Shown: piece by piece, positions 53,745 through 63,033 of the stretch
How the letters are laid out: each line of letters opens with the position of its first letter
Numbering within the stretch: the stretch's first letter is position 1
Source of the DNA: Arcobacter sp. CECT 8986
GTDB lineage: Bacteria; Campylobacterota; Campylobacteria; Campylobacterales; Arcobacteraceae
NCBI RefSeq assembly: GCF_004116725.1
Contig: NZ_PDKG01000004.1
Location: 124,001-188,000 of the forward strand
DNA length: 64,000 bases
Direction of reading: 5' to 3'
The notes under the pieces: model-generated
Seen by the model: only the letters and a program-made list of their open reading frames with translations
Database searches by the model: none
What the model was told of the DNA's origin: nothing
Program-made: the position numbers and the translations under genes

Positions 53745-54707
53745 TTGAAGAATATAGAATACAAAAATTTACTAAATATAGAAAAGAAATCAATAAATCC
53801 TTTTTCAAGAGAATCATTAACTGCAAAAGTAAAAAAAGAGTTTGGAAATGGTAATTTTTATTGGCATGATTTTGGAAATGGAATAGCAAGTTCTATTTGC
53901 AACTATAAAGTAAAAGAGAATAGTAATATAAATTTATCTTCAGATATTTCTGGTGCAGTAATTATTTTTAATCTATCAAATGATATAAAATATATATTTG
54001 ATAATGAAAAAAATTTTGTATTAGAGAAAAATTCATTCTTTTTAGGACTCTCATCAAATCAGTTTAAAACACAAATAAATTTAAAAAAGAATCTAAACTA
54101 TAATAGTATTACTATTGGAATTAAAGAAAAGCTATTTTTAGAACTTGCACAAAAGTTAAATAATTTAAATTCAAAAATGACAGAATCAAAAAATCATAAC
54201 TACTCAATAATGCAAGGAGGATTAATTGATTCGATTCAATTGGATATATTAAATCATATTAATAAAAATAACAAAGATGAAAGCCTACTTTCTAATTTAA
54301 ATTTGGAATCTTTATGTACTAAACTTATTTATTACACTCTTGGCAAAATAATGAATCCTAAAGATGACCCTACTTTGAGTATTGATAAAATTGAATCACT
54401 AAAAAAAGCAAAAGATATAATACTTACACAATACCATTTACCATTAAGTATAAAAGATATTGCCAATAAATCAGCAACAAATGAATGTTATTTAAAAAAA
54501 GATTTTAAACAATATTATAATATGACAATTTATCAAATGCTAAAAGAACAAAGATTAAAAGAAGCAAAAAAACTACTTGAAAAAGAGATTAGTGTAAAAG
54601 AAGTATGTTTAAAAGTTGGATACAAACACACAGGTAACTTTAGCAAACTATTTTTTGATAAATTTGGTATTTCTCCTAGTCTTTATAAAAAACAATATAA
54701 TTACTAA
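53745..54707 (+). CDS. AraC-family regulator, PchR-like
   Basis: A 320-residue transcription factor. The C-terminal double helix-turn-helix is clear: LPLSIKDIANKSATNECYLK (first) and EVCLKVGYKHTGNFSKLFFD (second), followed by FGISPSLYKKQY. The N-terminal ~210 residues would sense the ligand; PchR-type proteins bind a ferric siderophore and activate its receptor gene. The start is TTG with GGGA upstream. The receptor gene follows at 54814. Confidence 0.87.
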   Translation: MKNIEYKNLLNIEKKSINPFSRESLTAKVKKEFGNGNFYWHDFGNGIASSICNYKVKENSNINLSSDISGAVIIFNLSNDIKYIFDNEKNFVLEKNSFFLGLSSNQFKTQINLKKNLNYNSITIGIKEKLFLELAQKLNNLNSKMTESKNHNYSIMQGGLIDSIQLDILNHINKNNKDESLLSNLNLESLCTKLIYYTLGKIMNPKDDPTLSIDKIESLKKAKDIILTQYHLPLSIKDIANKSATNECYLKKDFKQYYNMTIYQMLKEQRLKEAKKLLEKEISVKEVCLKVGYKHTGNFSKLFFDKFGISPSLYKKQYNY

Positions 54708-54753
54708 TTTTCCCTTTTATAGATAATTTTTTCCTTAATTTGATTATTACATA

Positions 54754-54772
54754 TTGATAATCATAATCATTT
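54754..54772 (+). promoter_or_regulatory. Fur box before the third TonB receptor
   Basis: TTGATAATCATAATCATTT differs from the consensus core TGATAATGATAATCATT by one base. It is 42 bases upstream of the chosen ATG at 54814. Confidence 0.75.
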
Positions 54773-54813
54773 TATGTATTATTCCTTCACTTATTTGCAC
54801 AGGAGAAACATAT

Positions 54814-56925
54814 ATGAAAATATCTAATAAAAAGAGTATTTCTTTTATATTATCAACTATATTATTAACATCATCTTCACTTTTTGCAAAAGATGATAAT
54901 AACAAACAAACAAAAGAACTAGATAGTATAACAGTTACAGAAAAAACAATATCACAATACCAACCTACTGAAAAAGTAGATATAAATAGAACAGGAATAG
55001 AGCTTGATGATTCTGCAAAATCTATTCAAGTTTATAATGAAGATTTTATATCAGATTATCAACCACAAAGTTTAACAGATATAGTTACTATGTCATCAAA
55101 TGTAGCATATGCAGGAGATAGTCATGGAAGAAATAATAACTATATAATAAGAGGATTTTCAGGAGCACCCACTTTAAGAGATGGATTTAATATTACAAAT
55201 GCTATTACGAATAGTGAAATTTTTAATTTTGAAAAAGTTGAAATATTAAAGGGTCCCGACTCTTTACAATATGGAGAAGCAAATCCTGGTGGGTTAATAA
55301 ATATTGTAAAGAAAAAACCAACAAAAGAGAATATCAGAAAAGTTGAATTTGAAGCAACTTCAAATGATCCATCTTTTAAGCCAAAAATTGATTTAGGAGG
55401 TTCATTAAATGATGATGGTTCACTAAGATATAGATTAGTTACTACATATACACATAAAGAAGATGCAAGAGATTTTAATGTTGATACAAAAAAACTATTT
55501 ATAGCTCCATCAATTGCTTATGATATAGATGACAATAATACAATCACATTTATATCTGAATATTTAGATGATAAATCACCGGCTGATTTTGGTACTTTTG
55601 TAAAAGAGAATGGAAAACCTCTTACAAATAGAGATACAATAACAACACATCCAGATGCAGAATTTGAAAAAGAACAAAAACTTGCAGGGTTTGATTTTGA
55701 TAGTAATTATGATACATGGAACTCAACTTTTAGATATAGATACATAGATTTAGAAAGAACAAATGATTCAGTATATGCGCCATATATAACAAGAGGAAAT
55801 CCAAATACAATCACTAGAAATTTCTCTACACAAGATTTTGATTCTTCAGAACACCTTGCACAATATACTATAAATAAAGAGTTTTATTTAGGAAATTTAA
55901 GAAATAGACTTAGTTTAGGATTTGATGCAAAAAAATCAAAAACAACAAATTCTGGATACTATGACACTACAATTAACTATATTCTTGACCCTAAAAATGT
56001 TAACTATGGAGGTTCATTAAGTTATTTATCAGACCATCCAAATGCATATAAATATGTTTATTCAAGAAGTGAAACAAAAAACTATGGAGGTTTTATACAA
56101 GACCATATAAATTTAACGCAAGATTTAATACTAAGTTTAGGTCTTAGATATCAAAAAGTTAAAACAGAAAATGAAAATGTATTAACAGATACAAAAAATA
56201 ACTATACTGATTCAGCAACTACACCACAAATTGGATTAGTTTATAAACTTTCACCAAAAACAACACTTTTTGCAAACTATTCTGAATCTTTTAATCCTCA
56301 AAATAGTAGTTATATTGATAAAAATGGTAATTTATTAGAACCAGAAGAAGGCAAAGGATATGAAGTTGGAGTAAGACAAAAACTATTTAATGACAACTTT
56401 ACACTTACAACTTCACTATTTAAAATTGAAAAAGAAAATGTTGCACAACAAGACCCAACAGCAACAAGAGCAAATATGTTTTATAGAACAAGTGAAAAAA
56501 TCAAAAGTAAAGGTTTTGAAATTGACTTAATGGGTCAGATAACAAAAAACTGGGCATTAGTTGCTTCGTATGGATATACAAAAACAGAAGATATAAACTA
56601 TGATAATAATCAATTAACAGGTGTTCCAGAGCACAATGCAAATATTTTCACTACATATGATTTAACAGATTTAGGACTAAAAAATATTTATGTTGGAGCA
56701 GGTGCTAGATACATAGGAAGTAGATTTGCAGATACAAGCAATGATATAAAAATAGACTCAAATGTTATTTATAATGCAATGCTTGGGTACAAAAAAGATA
56801 ATTGGAAAGCAAACTTTAGTGTAAAAAATTTAACTGATGAAGATTATATCGAAACAGCAGGAACAGCAACTGCTGCTTATGGTGAAAGAAGAACTGCAAT
56901 ATTTACATTAAGTTATTCATTTTAA
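54814..56925 (+). CDS. TonB-dependent siderophore receptor (third)
   Basis: A 703-residue receptor. I use the ATG at 54814, with GGAG upstream and a proper signal peptide (MKISNKKSISFILSTILLTS); the longer frame begins inside the Fur box. The plug shows ELDSITVTEKT and VEILKGPDSLQYGEANPGGL. The barrel ends GERRTAIFTLSYSF. It resembles FhuA/FpvA-like ferric-siderophore receptors. The PchR-like regulator is upstream and the second DUF3649/PepSY-TM set follows 11 bases downstream, so one operon is likely. Confidence 0.9.
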   Translation: MKISNKKSISFILSTILLTSSSLFAKDDNNKQTKELDSITVTEKTISQYQPTEKVDINRTGIELDDSAKSIQVYNEDFISDYQPQSLTDIVTMSSNVAYAGDSHGRNNNYIIRGFSGAPTLRDGFNITNAITNSEIFNFEKVEILKGPDSLQYGEANPGGLINIVKKKPTKENIRKVEFEATSNDPSFKPKIDLGGSLNDDGSLRYRLVTTYTHKEDARDFNVDTKKLFIAPSIAYDIDDNNTITFISEYLDDKSPADFGTFVKENGKPLTNRDTITTHPDAEFEKEQKLAGFDFDSNYDTWNSTFRYRYIDLERTNDSVYAPYITRGNPNTITRNFSTQDFDSSEHLAQYTINKEFYLGNLRNRLSLGFDAKKSKTTNSGYYDTTINYILDPKNVNYGGSLSYLSDHPNAYKYVYSRSETKNYGGFIQDHINLTQDLILSLGLRYQKVKTENENVLTDTKNNYTDSATTPQIGLVYKLSPKTTLFANYSESFNPQNSSYIDKNGNLLEPEEGKGYEVGVRQKLFNDNFTLTTSLFKIEKENVAQQDPTATRANMFYRTSEKIKSKGFEIDLMGQITKNWALVASYGYTKTEDINYDNNQLTGVPEHNANIFTTYDLTDLGLKNIYVGAGARYIGSRFADTSNDIKIDSNVIYNAMLGYKKDNWKANFSVKNLTDEDYIETAGTATAAYGERRTAIFTLSYSF

Positions 56926-56936
56926 AAGAAAGTTAG

Positions 56937-57239
56937 ATGTTAAAAAATATATATAATTATTTACAAACTCCAGAAAAAAGCGGAAGAAGATTAGGTCTTT
57001 TTAGAATTTTCTTCTGCATTTTTGGAGGACTTATAGTTGCTTATTTAGGTATGACATTACTTGCTTTTTTGATTCCTGGAGAAGTTAAAGAAACTGCAAT
57101 TATTTCTATTATGTTTAATACTTTAGCATGGGCTTGTACTACAACATGGATTGCACTATCTTATACAAAATTTAGTGCATTTCTTAAAGTTATTATTCCC
57201 ACATTAATCTTTTCATTTGCACTATATATTTTTTATTAG
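56937..57239 (+). CDS. DUF3649-like small membrane protein (copy 2)
   Basis: A 100-residue protein closely similar to the one at 41268: GRRLGLFRIFFCIFGGLIVA and FNTLAWACTTTWIALSYTKF line up with copy 1. Two to three helices, no soluble domain. It starts 11 bases after the receptor stop. Its function is unknown; fixed pairing with a PepSY-TM gene in both copies argues for a joint complex. Confidence 0.75.
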   Translation: MLKNIYNYLQTPEKSGRRLGLFRIFFCIFGGLIVAYLGMTLLAFLIPGEVKETAIISIMFNTLAWACTTTWIALSYTKFSAFLKVIIPTLIFSFALYIFY

Positions 57240-57249
57240 AAGGTAAAAA

Positions 57250-58824
57250 ATGACACAAGAAAAATCAAAATTATTTAAACAAAGATTATTTAGAATTCAT
57301 ATAGCAGCTGGAGCTATATTTTCTATATTTATGTATATTGCAATATTTTTTGGAGTATTTGCTATTTTACTTCCATATATTCAAACATGGGAAAAGCCAT
57401 CAAGACATATTCAAACAAATGATATTTTTAATATCAATTACAACAGTATGATTGATGAAGTATTAAAAGATGAGAACTTTCCTAAAGATAATATAATAGT
57501 AAATTTACCAGGAAGAATGAATGACCCTGCAGTTGTAATATCTCATAGATTTTCAAAAGAGATTGCTTTTAATCCAAGAACAAATAAAAAATTAGAAAAT
57601 GAGACAAAAGAACAATCAAATTTAGCGCACTTTTTAAATGAGTTGCATTATGGAACTCCTTTAAAAGTCATAGGTTTAATAATATTTGGGTTTGTTGCAG
57701 TTGGAACTATGGTTTTATTAATCACAGGAATAATTCTAATTTCACTTTTCAAATTTAAAAATAAAGGTAAAAATGCGCAAGCTATATTTTCCAAAATTCA
57801 TGTAAAAATATTTACTTGGCTTTTTGTTCCTCTTTTTTTAATAACTGCAAGTGGAGCTGTAATGAATATAGGTCTAATTAGTTCAAAACCTATGTCAAAA
57901 CTCCTTACTCATTCTAAAGCAAACTCTATTGATGAAGTAGTTGGAAAAGTATTATTTGCTCAAAATAAACATATAAAAAAACAAAATATAAAAGCATCAA
58001 TGCTTCCAATAAAAGATTTACTTAAAGAAGCAAAAAAGATAAATCCCCAACTTACATTCAAACAAATAAAATTAGTAAATTGGAATGATAAAAATGCAAG
58101 AGTAGAAATAACAGGTTACAATCCTTATAAACCTTTTTTAAATGGAGGAATATTTAATCGTCCTACAATAACTCTTGATGCAACAAATAAAAAACTAATA
58201 AAAAATCAAAAAACAATGGATAAAGTATGGCCAGTTTTTGTGGCTGAAAGTCTATTTTTTCTTCATTTTTTATTTGGTATTGATATTTTTTCAAGAATAT
58301 TAATCGCAATATTTATGTGTTTATGTGCAGTTGCTATTGGTTTTGGAATACTTCTATATTTAGAAAAAAAAGCCAAAAAATTTGAAGGTAAAATAACTTT
58401 TTATCACTTTTTAGGAAAATTTTCTCAAGCTAGTATGATTGGAATCATTCCTGCTACTGCTACACTATTTCTTTTTCAGTGGTTACTTCCTTTTGATTTA
58501 GAAAATAGAGTCTTATGGCAAAAAGGAATTTTTTATAACGTATGGCTTTTTACACTTTTTTGGTCATTTTATAGATTAAATTCATATAAAGCTTCTAAAG
58601 AGTTTTTCTTTACAGGAGGAGTTCTATTTTTATTGTCTGCAATTTTTCATATATTAAATTCTAATTTTTCTATAAATGAACTTTCAACTTTTACAACAGT
58701 TTTAAATGTAGATATTGTTCTATTTATATTTGCTCTGTTTTTAATATATATTAGTTTCAAACTTCCTAAAAATAGACAACAAGCTAAATATTTTTGGATA
58801 CAAAATAAAAAAGGAGAAAAATGA
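57250..58824 (+). CDS. PepSY-associated membrane protein, possible ferrisiderophore reductase (copy 2)
   Basis: A 524-residue paralogue of the protein at 41590. Conserved blocks recur: RIHIAAGAIFSIFMYIAIFF with H17, YIQTWEKPSRHI, NELHYGTPLKVIGLIIFG, KIHVKIFTWLFVP, FLHFLFGIDIF and QWLLPFDLENRV. One difference is that WHRK of copy 1 is IHVK here, the histidine being kept. Its end overlaps the next gene by 4 bases. The substrate may be the chelate taken up by the third receptor. Confidence 0.8.
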   Translation: MTQEKSKLFKQRLFRIHIAAGAIFSIFMYIAIFFGVFAILLPYIQTWEKPSRHIQTNDIFNINYNSMIDEVLKDENFPKDNIIVNLPGRMNDPAVVISHRFSKEIAFNPRTNKKLENETKEQSNLAHFLNELHYGTPLKVIGLIIFGFVAVGTMVLLITGIILISLFKFKNKGKNAQAIFSKIHVKIFTWLFVPLFLITASGAVMNIGLISSKPMSKLLTHSKANSIDEVVGKVLFAQNKHIKKQNIKASMLPIKDLLKEAKKINPQLTFKQIKLVNWNDKNARVEITGYNPYKPFLNGGIFNRPTITLDATNKKLIKNQKTMDKVWPVFVAESLFFLHFLFGIDIFSRILIAIFMCLCAVAIGFGILLYLEKKAKKFEGKITFYHFLGKFSQASMIGIIPATATLFLFQWLLPFDLENRVLWQKGIFYNVWLFTLFWSFYRLNSYKASKEFFFTGGVLFLLSAIFHILNSNFSINELSTFTTVLNVDIVLFIFALFLIYISFKLPKNRQQAKYFWIQNKKGEK

Positions 58825-59303
58825 AAAAAATAGTAAAAATAGTAATAATTTTATTAATACCATATTTTTTATATGCCCATGAATTAGAAATGAATATAGT
58901 AAATAATAATGACAATACTCTTACTATTTCAGGTATGTTCAATACAGGAGAGACAGCAGCAGGTGCACTACTAAAATTAGAAGCAAAAAATACAAAAGAG
59001 ATTTTATTTCAAAAAAGATTACCCTCTTCAAACTCTTTAAGAGTAAATATTCCAACAATTGAATATATGATTATTTTAAATGGAGGAGATGATGATATTG
59101 TCAAAAAAGAAGGTATTGCTCCAAAAGGTGGATTTAAAAAAGAGCATTCACAAAAAAAAGCCTCAAGAACAAATGCAAATATTGCTACAAGTAAAGCAGT
59201 TACAATTTCAATTGCCATAGCATTTTTACTACTATTTGCAACAATATTTATAAGTATAAAAAACACAAATAAACTTTTAAAAGAGATAGAAAAAATAAAA
59301 TAG
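58821..59303 (+). CDS. Exported protein with C-terminal membrane anchor (copy 2)
   Basis: A 160-residue paralogue of the protein at 43162. Signal peptide (cut near YAHEL, about residue 19), periplasmic domain (ELEMNIVNNNDNTLTISGMF, GGDDDIVKKEGIAPKGGFKK) and C-terminal helix (about 130-148). Both copies retain the EGIAP motif and the HEL start, which could bind a metal. It overlaps the PepSY-TM stop and ends at a hairpin. Confidence 0.65.
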   Translation: MKKIVKIVIILLIPYFLYAHELEMNIVNNNDNTLTISGMFNTGETAAGALLKLEAKNTKEILFQKRLPSSNSLRVNIPTIEYMIILNGGDDDIVKKEGIAPKGGFKKEHSQKKASRTNANIATSKAVTISIAIAFLLLFATIFISIKNTNKLLKEIEKIK

Positions 59304-59321
59304 CACTAAATAGTGCTATTT
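59298..59321 (+). terminator. Hairpin after the third-receptor operon
   Basis: AAATAGCACT and AGTGCTATTT form a 10-bp stem with an AAAT loop, covering the stop codon. Only three T end the stem, so termination may be incomplete. Confidence 0.5.
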
Positions 59322-59376
59322 AAGCAATATTATTATCATGAATAATAGATAAATAAGTTTAATTTTATTTATTATT

Positions 59377-59396
59377 GATTATAATTCTCAAAATTA
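59377..59396 (+). promoter_or_regulatory. Fur-like operator with embedded -10 box (copy 2)
   Basis: Identical to 41233-41252 over 20 bases. TATAAT at 59380-59385 gives a start near 59392, ahead of AAGGA and the ATG at 59417. It would place the whole TonB operon under the same control as the first DUF3649/PepSY-TM set. Confidence 0.6.
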
Positions 59397-59416
59397 CAAT
59401 TCTTAAAAGGAAAAAG

Positions 59417-60166
59417 ATGCATAAAAAATCTAAAGTTATCTTTTTTTCTCTAATATTAAGTACTTCAATTTTCGCAGACCAAATTGATAAATCAATGAAT
59501 ATTATTGAAAATACAAATAACAAATTGAAAAACTATCAAAATAAAATAGATAGAGTTGAAAATGATAGAGAAGAACTTTTATCTAAATATAAATATACAA
59601 GTGCCGAATTAAAAAATACAAAAATTTATAATAATCAACTAGAAAAAATTATAAATTCACAAGAAAAAGAGTTAAAAGATATAAATCAACAACTAGTTGA
59701 TATAGAAAAAACTCAAAAAAATATTTTTCCTCTTATGATAAAAATGGTTGAAAGTTTAAAACAACTAGTAAAAATGGATACACCTTTTCTAATAGAAGAA
59801 AGAACAAATAGAATAGAGAAACTAGAAGCAGCACTAAGTAAATCAGATATTAAAACTGCTGAAAAATATAGAATTATTCTAGAAGCATTTAAAATTGAGT
59901 ATGACTATGCAAATAGTATAGAAACATATCAAGATAAAATCAATAGCAAAACATTTAATTTCTTAAGAGTTGGAAGAACTGCTTTATACTACCAAAGTCT
60001 AGATTTAAAAGATTATGGATATTGGGATAAAAGTAAAAAAACATGGGTAGAAATTGATGATAGTAGTGCTAAATCAAATATAAGAAAAGCTATAAAAATT
60101 GCAAAAAAACAACAAAATGTAGATTTCTTGAACCTACCATTTTTAACACTTAAGGATAGTAAATGA
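59417..60166 (+). CDS. DUF3450-like periplasmic coiled-coil protein
   Basis: A 249-residue protein. Signal peptide (cut near STSIFADQ), then a long coiled coil (about 25-110) and a folded end with RVGRTALYYQSLDLKDYGYW. This is the DUF3450 family that leads Vibrio-type TonB2 operons. I use ATG 59417 after AAGGA; the earlier in-frame start is inside the operator. It overlaps the next gene by 4 bases. Its role in energy transfer is not established. Confidence 0.8.
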   Translation: MHKKSKVIFFSLILSTSIFADQIDKSMNIIENTNNKLKNYQNKIDRVENDREELLSKYKYTSAELKNTKIYNNQLEKIINSQEKELKDINQQLVDIEKTQKNIFPLMIKMVESLKQLVKMDTPFLIEERTNRIEKLEAALSKSDIKTAEKYRIILEAFKIEYDYANSIETYQDKINSKTFNFLRVGRTALYYQSLDLKDYGYWDKSKKTWVEIDDSSAKSNIRKAIKIAKKQQNVDFLNLPFLTLKDSK

Positions 60167-61479
60167 TTAAATATATATTAACTGCTATTTTAATTTCAAA
60201 CTTTGCATTTGGTCTTGATTTAAATAATTTATTAAATAATGTAAAGCAAAGTTCAAATAAAGAATTAGTTGAAGAACAAAAAAGATTAGAAGAGTTTTTA
60301 AATAACAAAGAGAAACAAAAACAACTTTTAATAAAAACTCAAAATGAATTAAAACAAGAGAATCTAAAAACAAAAAGATTAAAAGCAATAATTGAGCAAA
60401 AAGAGAAAGTATTAGCAAAACAAGAAGCTTTATTAAATGTAAAAATTGGAGATTTAGGTGAAATGTTTGGAAGTGTAAGACAAACATCAGCTGATTTTCT
60501 TACAAATTATAATAGAGGTTTCACAGCATCACAATTTCCTCAAAAAGAAGAGATATTCACAAAATTTTCTAACTCTAAAAAACTTCCAACAATTGAAGAG
60601 TTAACTACTTTTTGGCACACAATGCTAGATGAAATAATCCAAAGTGGAAATATCTCAAAATATAAAGCAAATGTTATTGCTCATAATGGAGAAAAATCTA
60701 TCAAAGATGTAACAAGAGTAGGATTATTTTCTGCATTTTCTGATGGAAATTATTTAAAATACTCAAATGATATTCATTCACTTGTTGAATTATCTGTTCA
60801 ACCAAGTTCTAGTTATCAAAGTGAAGCAAAAGATTTTGAAGAGAGTTCAAATGAGATTAAACAAGTTTTAATTGACCCTACAAAAGGTACTTTATTTGAA
60901 ATGTTAGGAAACAACCCAACACTAATGGATAGAGTAAATCAAGGTGGAATTGTAGGTTATATTATTTTGGTTCTTGGAGTACTTGGAATATTATTTGCTA
61001 TTTATAAAATAGCTATTTTAAACATCACTCACAATAAAATCAAAAAACAAGAAAAAGATATTTCAAATTATGATGATTCAAACTCATTAGGAGTAATTGC
61101 TGGTGTATTTTATAAAAACCAAAATGACTCAATTAATGATTTAGAAATAAAAATAAGTGAAGCTATTTTAAAAGAGACAAATGAGATAAAAAAAGGACAA
61201 AGTTTTGTAAAACTACTTGCAGCAGTTACACCTTTACTTGGTCTTTTAGGAACTGTTACAGGTATGATTGCAACATTCCAAGCAATAACTTTATTTGGTA
61301 CTGGTGACCCAAAACTAATGGCAGGTGGAATTTCAACTGCTTTAATTACAACAGTTTTAGGTTTAGTTACAGCTATTCCATTACTTTTTGCATATACATA
61401 CATATCTTCAAAATCTGAAGCTATTGTTTCAATATTAGAAGAGCAAAGTATAGGAATGTTAGCAAAAAACTTAAAATAA
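60163..61479 (+). CDS. TtpC-like extended ExbB/TolQ protein
   Basis: A 438-residue MotA/TolQ/ExbB protein with a signal peptide, a periplasmic N-terminal half with coiled coil (about 20-100) and then channel helices near 265-285, 345-370 and 385-415. FVKLLAAVTPLLGLLGTVTG is the conserved channel segment. This layout is that of Vibrio TtpC, which TonB2 systems need in addition to ExbB2 and ExbD2. It precedes exbB by 1 base. Confidence 0.84.
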   Translation: MIKYILTAILISNFAFGLDLNNLLNNVKQSSNKELVEEQKRLEEFLNNKEKQKQLLIKTQNELKQENLKTKRLKAIIEQKEKVLAKQEALLNVKIGDLGEMFGSVRQTSADFLTNYNRGFTASQFPQKEEIFTKFSNSKKLPTIEELTTFWHTMLDEIIQSGNISKYKANVIAHNGEKSIKDVTRVGLFSAFSDGNYLKYSNDIHSLVELSVQPSSSYQSEAKDFEESSNEIKQVLIDPTKGTLFEMLGNNPTLMDRVNQGGIVGYIILVLGVLGILFAIYKIAILNITHNKIKKQEKDISNYDDSNSLGVIAGVFYKNQNDSINDLEIKISEAILKETNEIKKGQSFVKLLAAVTPLLGLLGTVTGMIATFQAITLFGTGDPKLMAGGISTALITTVLGLVTAIPLLFAYTYISSKSEAIVSILEEQSIGMLAKNLK

Positions 61480-61480
61480 C

Positions 61481-61999
61481 ATGATTGATATATATATAGA
61501 TAATTTACTTGGCTTTTTTACAAAAGGTGGTTTTGTATTATATATCGTATTTGCAATCGCCCTATTTCTTTGGGCATTGCTAATCGAAAGATATATGTAC
61601 ATAAGTATCGAGTATAAAAAATTTAAAAAAGCTCTATTTGAAGATTTGAAAAATAATCAATTTGAAAAAAAATTCAAAGAAGAGATAAAAAGATATTTGA
61701 TTGAAGATTCAAATATGAAACTAAAAAGAGGTCTTAGTTTTATTAAGACTTTAATTATAGTTTGCCCATTAGTTGGTCTATTAGGAACTGTTACAGGGAT
61801 GATAGAAGTTTTTGATGTTATGGCAATAAATGGAACAAGTAATGTAAAATCTATGGCAAATGGTGTATCAATGGCAACTATTCCAACTATGGCTGGAATG
61901 GTAGTAGCATTAAGTGGGATACTTTTTGAAAAGAAATTAGAACTTTCAATAAAACACCACACAGATAAATTATATTTAGAGATTTCAAAGGTTTTATAA
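61481..61999 (+). CDS. ExbB-family proton channel subunit of the TonB2-like system
   Basis: A 172-residue protein with three membrane segments and the conserved IKTLIIVCPLVGLLGTVTGM and SMATIPTMAGMVVALSGILF. It is only distantly like the ExbB at 10190, so it is a separate system rather than a recent duplicate. It abuts the exbD gene with 1 base between. Confidence 0.88.
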   Translation: MIDIYIDNLLGFFTKGGFVLYIVFAIALFLWALLIERYMYISIEYKKFKKALFEDLKNNQFEKKFKEEIKRYLIEDSNMKLKRGLSFIKTLIIVCPLVGLLGTVTGMIEVFDVMAINGTSNVKSMANGVSMATIPTMAGMVVALSGILFEKKLELSIKHHTDKLYLEISKVL

Positions 62000-62000
62000 G

Positions 62001-62405
62001 ATGAGAAGATTTTCCCATAAACAGCATAAAGAAGAGACAGAGATAAACCTAACTCCAATGCTTGATGTAGTTTTTATTATGTTGATATTTTTTATTGTAA
62101 CTACATCTTTTGTAAAAGAAGCAGGTGTCGAAGTAAATAGACCAAGTGCAAAAACAAGTCATCAAAAATCTCAAGCGAATATATTAATTGCAATAAAAAA
62201 CAACGATGAGATATGGATTGACAAAAGAATGGTTGATATAAGAGCAGTTAGATCAAATATTGAAAGAATGAAAGCAAGTAATTCTCAAAATAGCGTAGTA
62301 GTACAATCAGACAAAGATGCAAGAACTGGTATTTTAGTAAAAGTTATGGACCAAGTAAGACTTGCAGGAATTACAAATATATCAATTTCAACACTAAAGA
62401 ATTAG
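62001..62405 (+). CDS. ExbD-family subunit of the TonB2-like system
   Basis: A 134-residue single-pass protein. TEINLTPMLDVVFIMLIFFI contains the membrane aspartate, and the periplasmic part ends VKVMDQVRLAGITNISISTL. The tonB gene begins 1 base after the stop. Confidence 0.9.
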   Translation: MRRFSHKQHKEETEINLTPMLDVVFIMLIFFIVTTSFVKEAGVEVNRPSAKTSHQKSQANILIAIKNNDEIWIDKRMVDIRAVRSNIERMKASNSQNSVVVQSDKDARTGILVKVMDQVRLAGITNISISTLKN

Positions 62406-62406
62406 T

Positions 62407-63033
62407 ATGAGAATTTTTATTGCAATTTCATTATCTTTTGTAATTTCTGTTTCTATGTTTATTTTAATGAATGAAATGACATCAACAGAAGGTAAAGCTT
62501 TACAAAAAAGAAGTGAACCAATTCAACTTACATACTTAAGAGATAAAAAAGATACAGATATACAAAAGAAAAAAAGAATAAAACCAAAAGAACCAGTTAA
62601 AAAAGTTGAACCAAAAAAACTAGATATGAAAACAAATTTAAATAAAAATCTAGACAAAAATGTAAAAATAAAACCTCTTTCTGTAAATAGAAATATAGAC
62701 ATCTCTTCTATAAATTCACTAAGTGGTGCACAAGTAGAGTTAGGTTCAAATTTATTAGATGCAAATATGCTTTCAGCATTAAGAAGAGTAAATCCAAGAT
62801 ACCCAAGAAAAGCAAAGATGAGAAGACAAGAGGGATTTGTTCAATTGGCATTTAAAATTGATGCAAAAGGTTTTGTAAAAGATGTAAAAGTTGTAGATTC
62901 TAATCCAAAAGGTCTATTTGAACAAGCATCTATTAAAGCAATTAAAAGATGGAGATTTAAACCATCAAAAGATGATGTTGAAGGTAGCTTCAAAAATGCA
63001 ACAATAACTTTTAATTTTAGGTTGGCAAGATGA
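62407..63033 (+). CDS. tonB: TonB energy-transducing protein
   Basis: A 208-residue protein. One N-terminal membrane anchor (about 5-22), a Lys/Pro-rich spacer (KKRIKPKEPVKKVEPKKLD), and a C-terminal domain with RVNPRYPRKAKMRRQEGFVQ and KAIKRWRFKPSKDD, which contacts receptor TonB boxes. The spacer is short, as in TonB2 proteins. It is the only TonB in the window and is expected to energise the three receptors. Confidence 0.9.
   Translation: MRIFIAISLSFVISVSMFILMNEMTSTEGKALQKRSEPIQLTYLRDKKDTDIQKKKRIKPKEPVKKVEPKKLDMKTNLNKNLDKNVKIKPLSVNRNIDISSINSLSGAQVELGSNLLDANMLSALRRVNPRYPRKAKMRRQEGFVQLAFKIDAKGFVKDVKVVDSNPKGLFEQASIKAIKRWRFKPSKDDVEGSFKNATITFNFRLAR

Noticed and set aside
60185-60487. Leucine-rich open frame opposite the TtpC-like gene
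   Set aside because: Antisense of lysine/glutamine-rich coiled-coil codons; no start signal or conservation cue.
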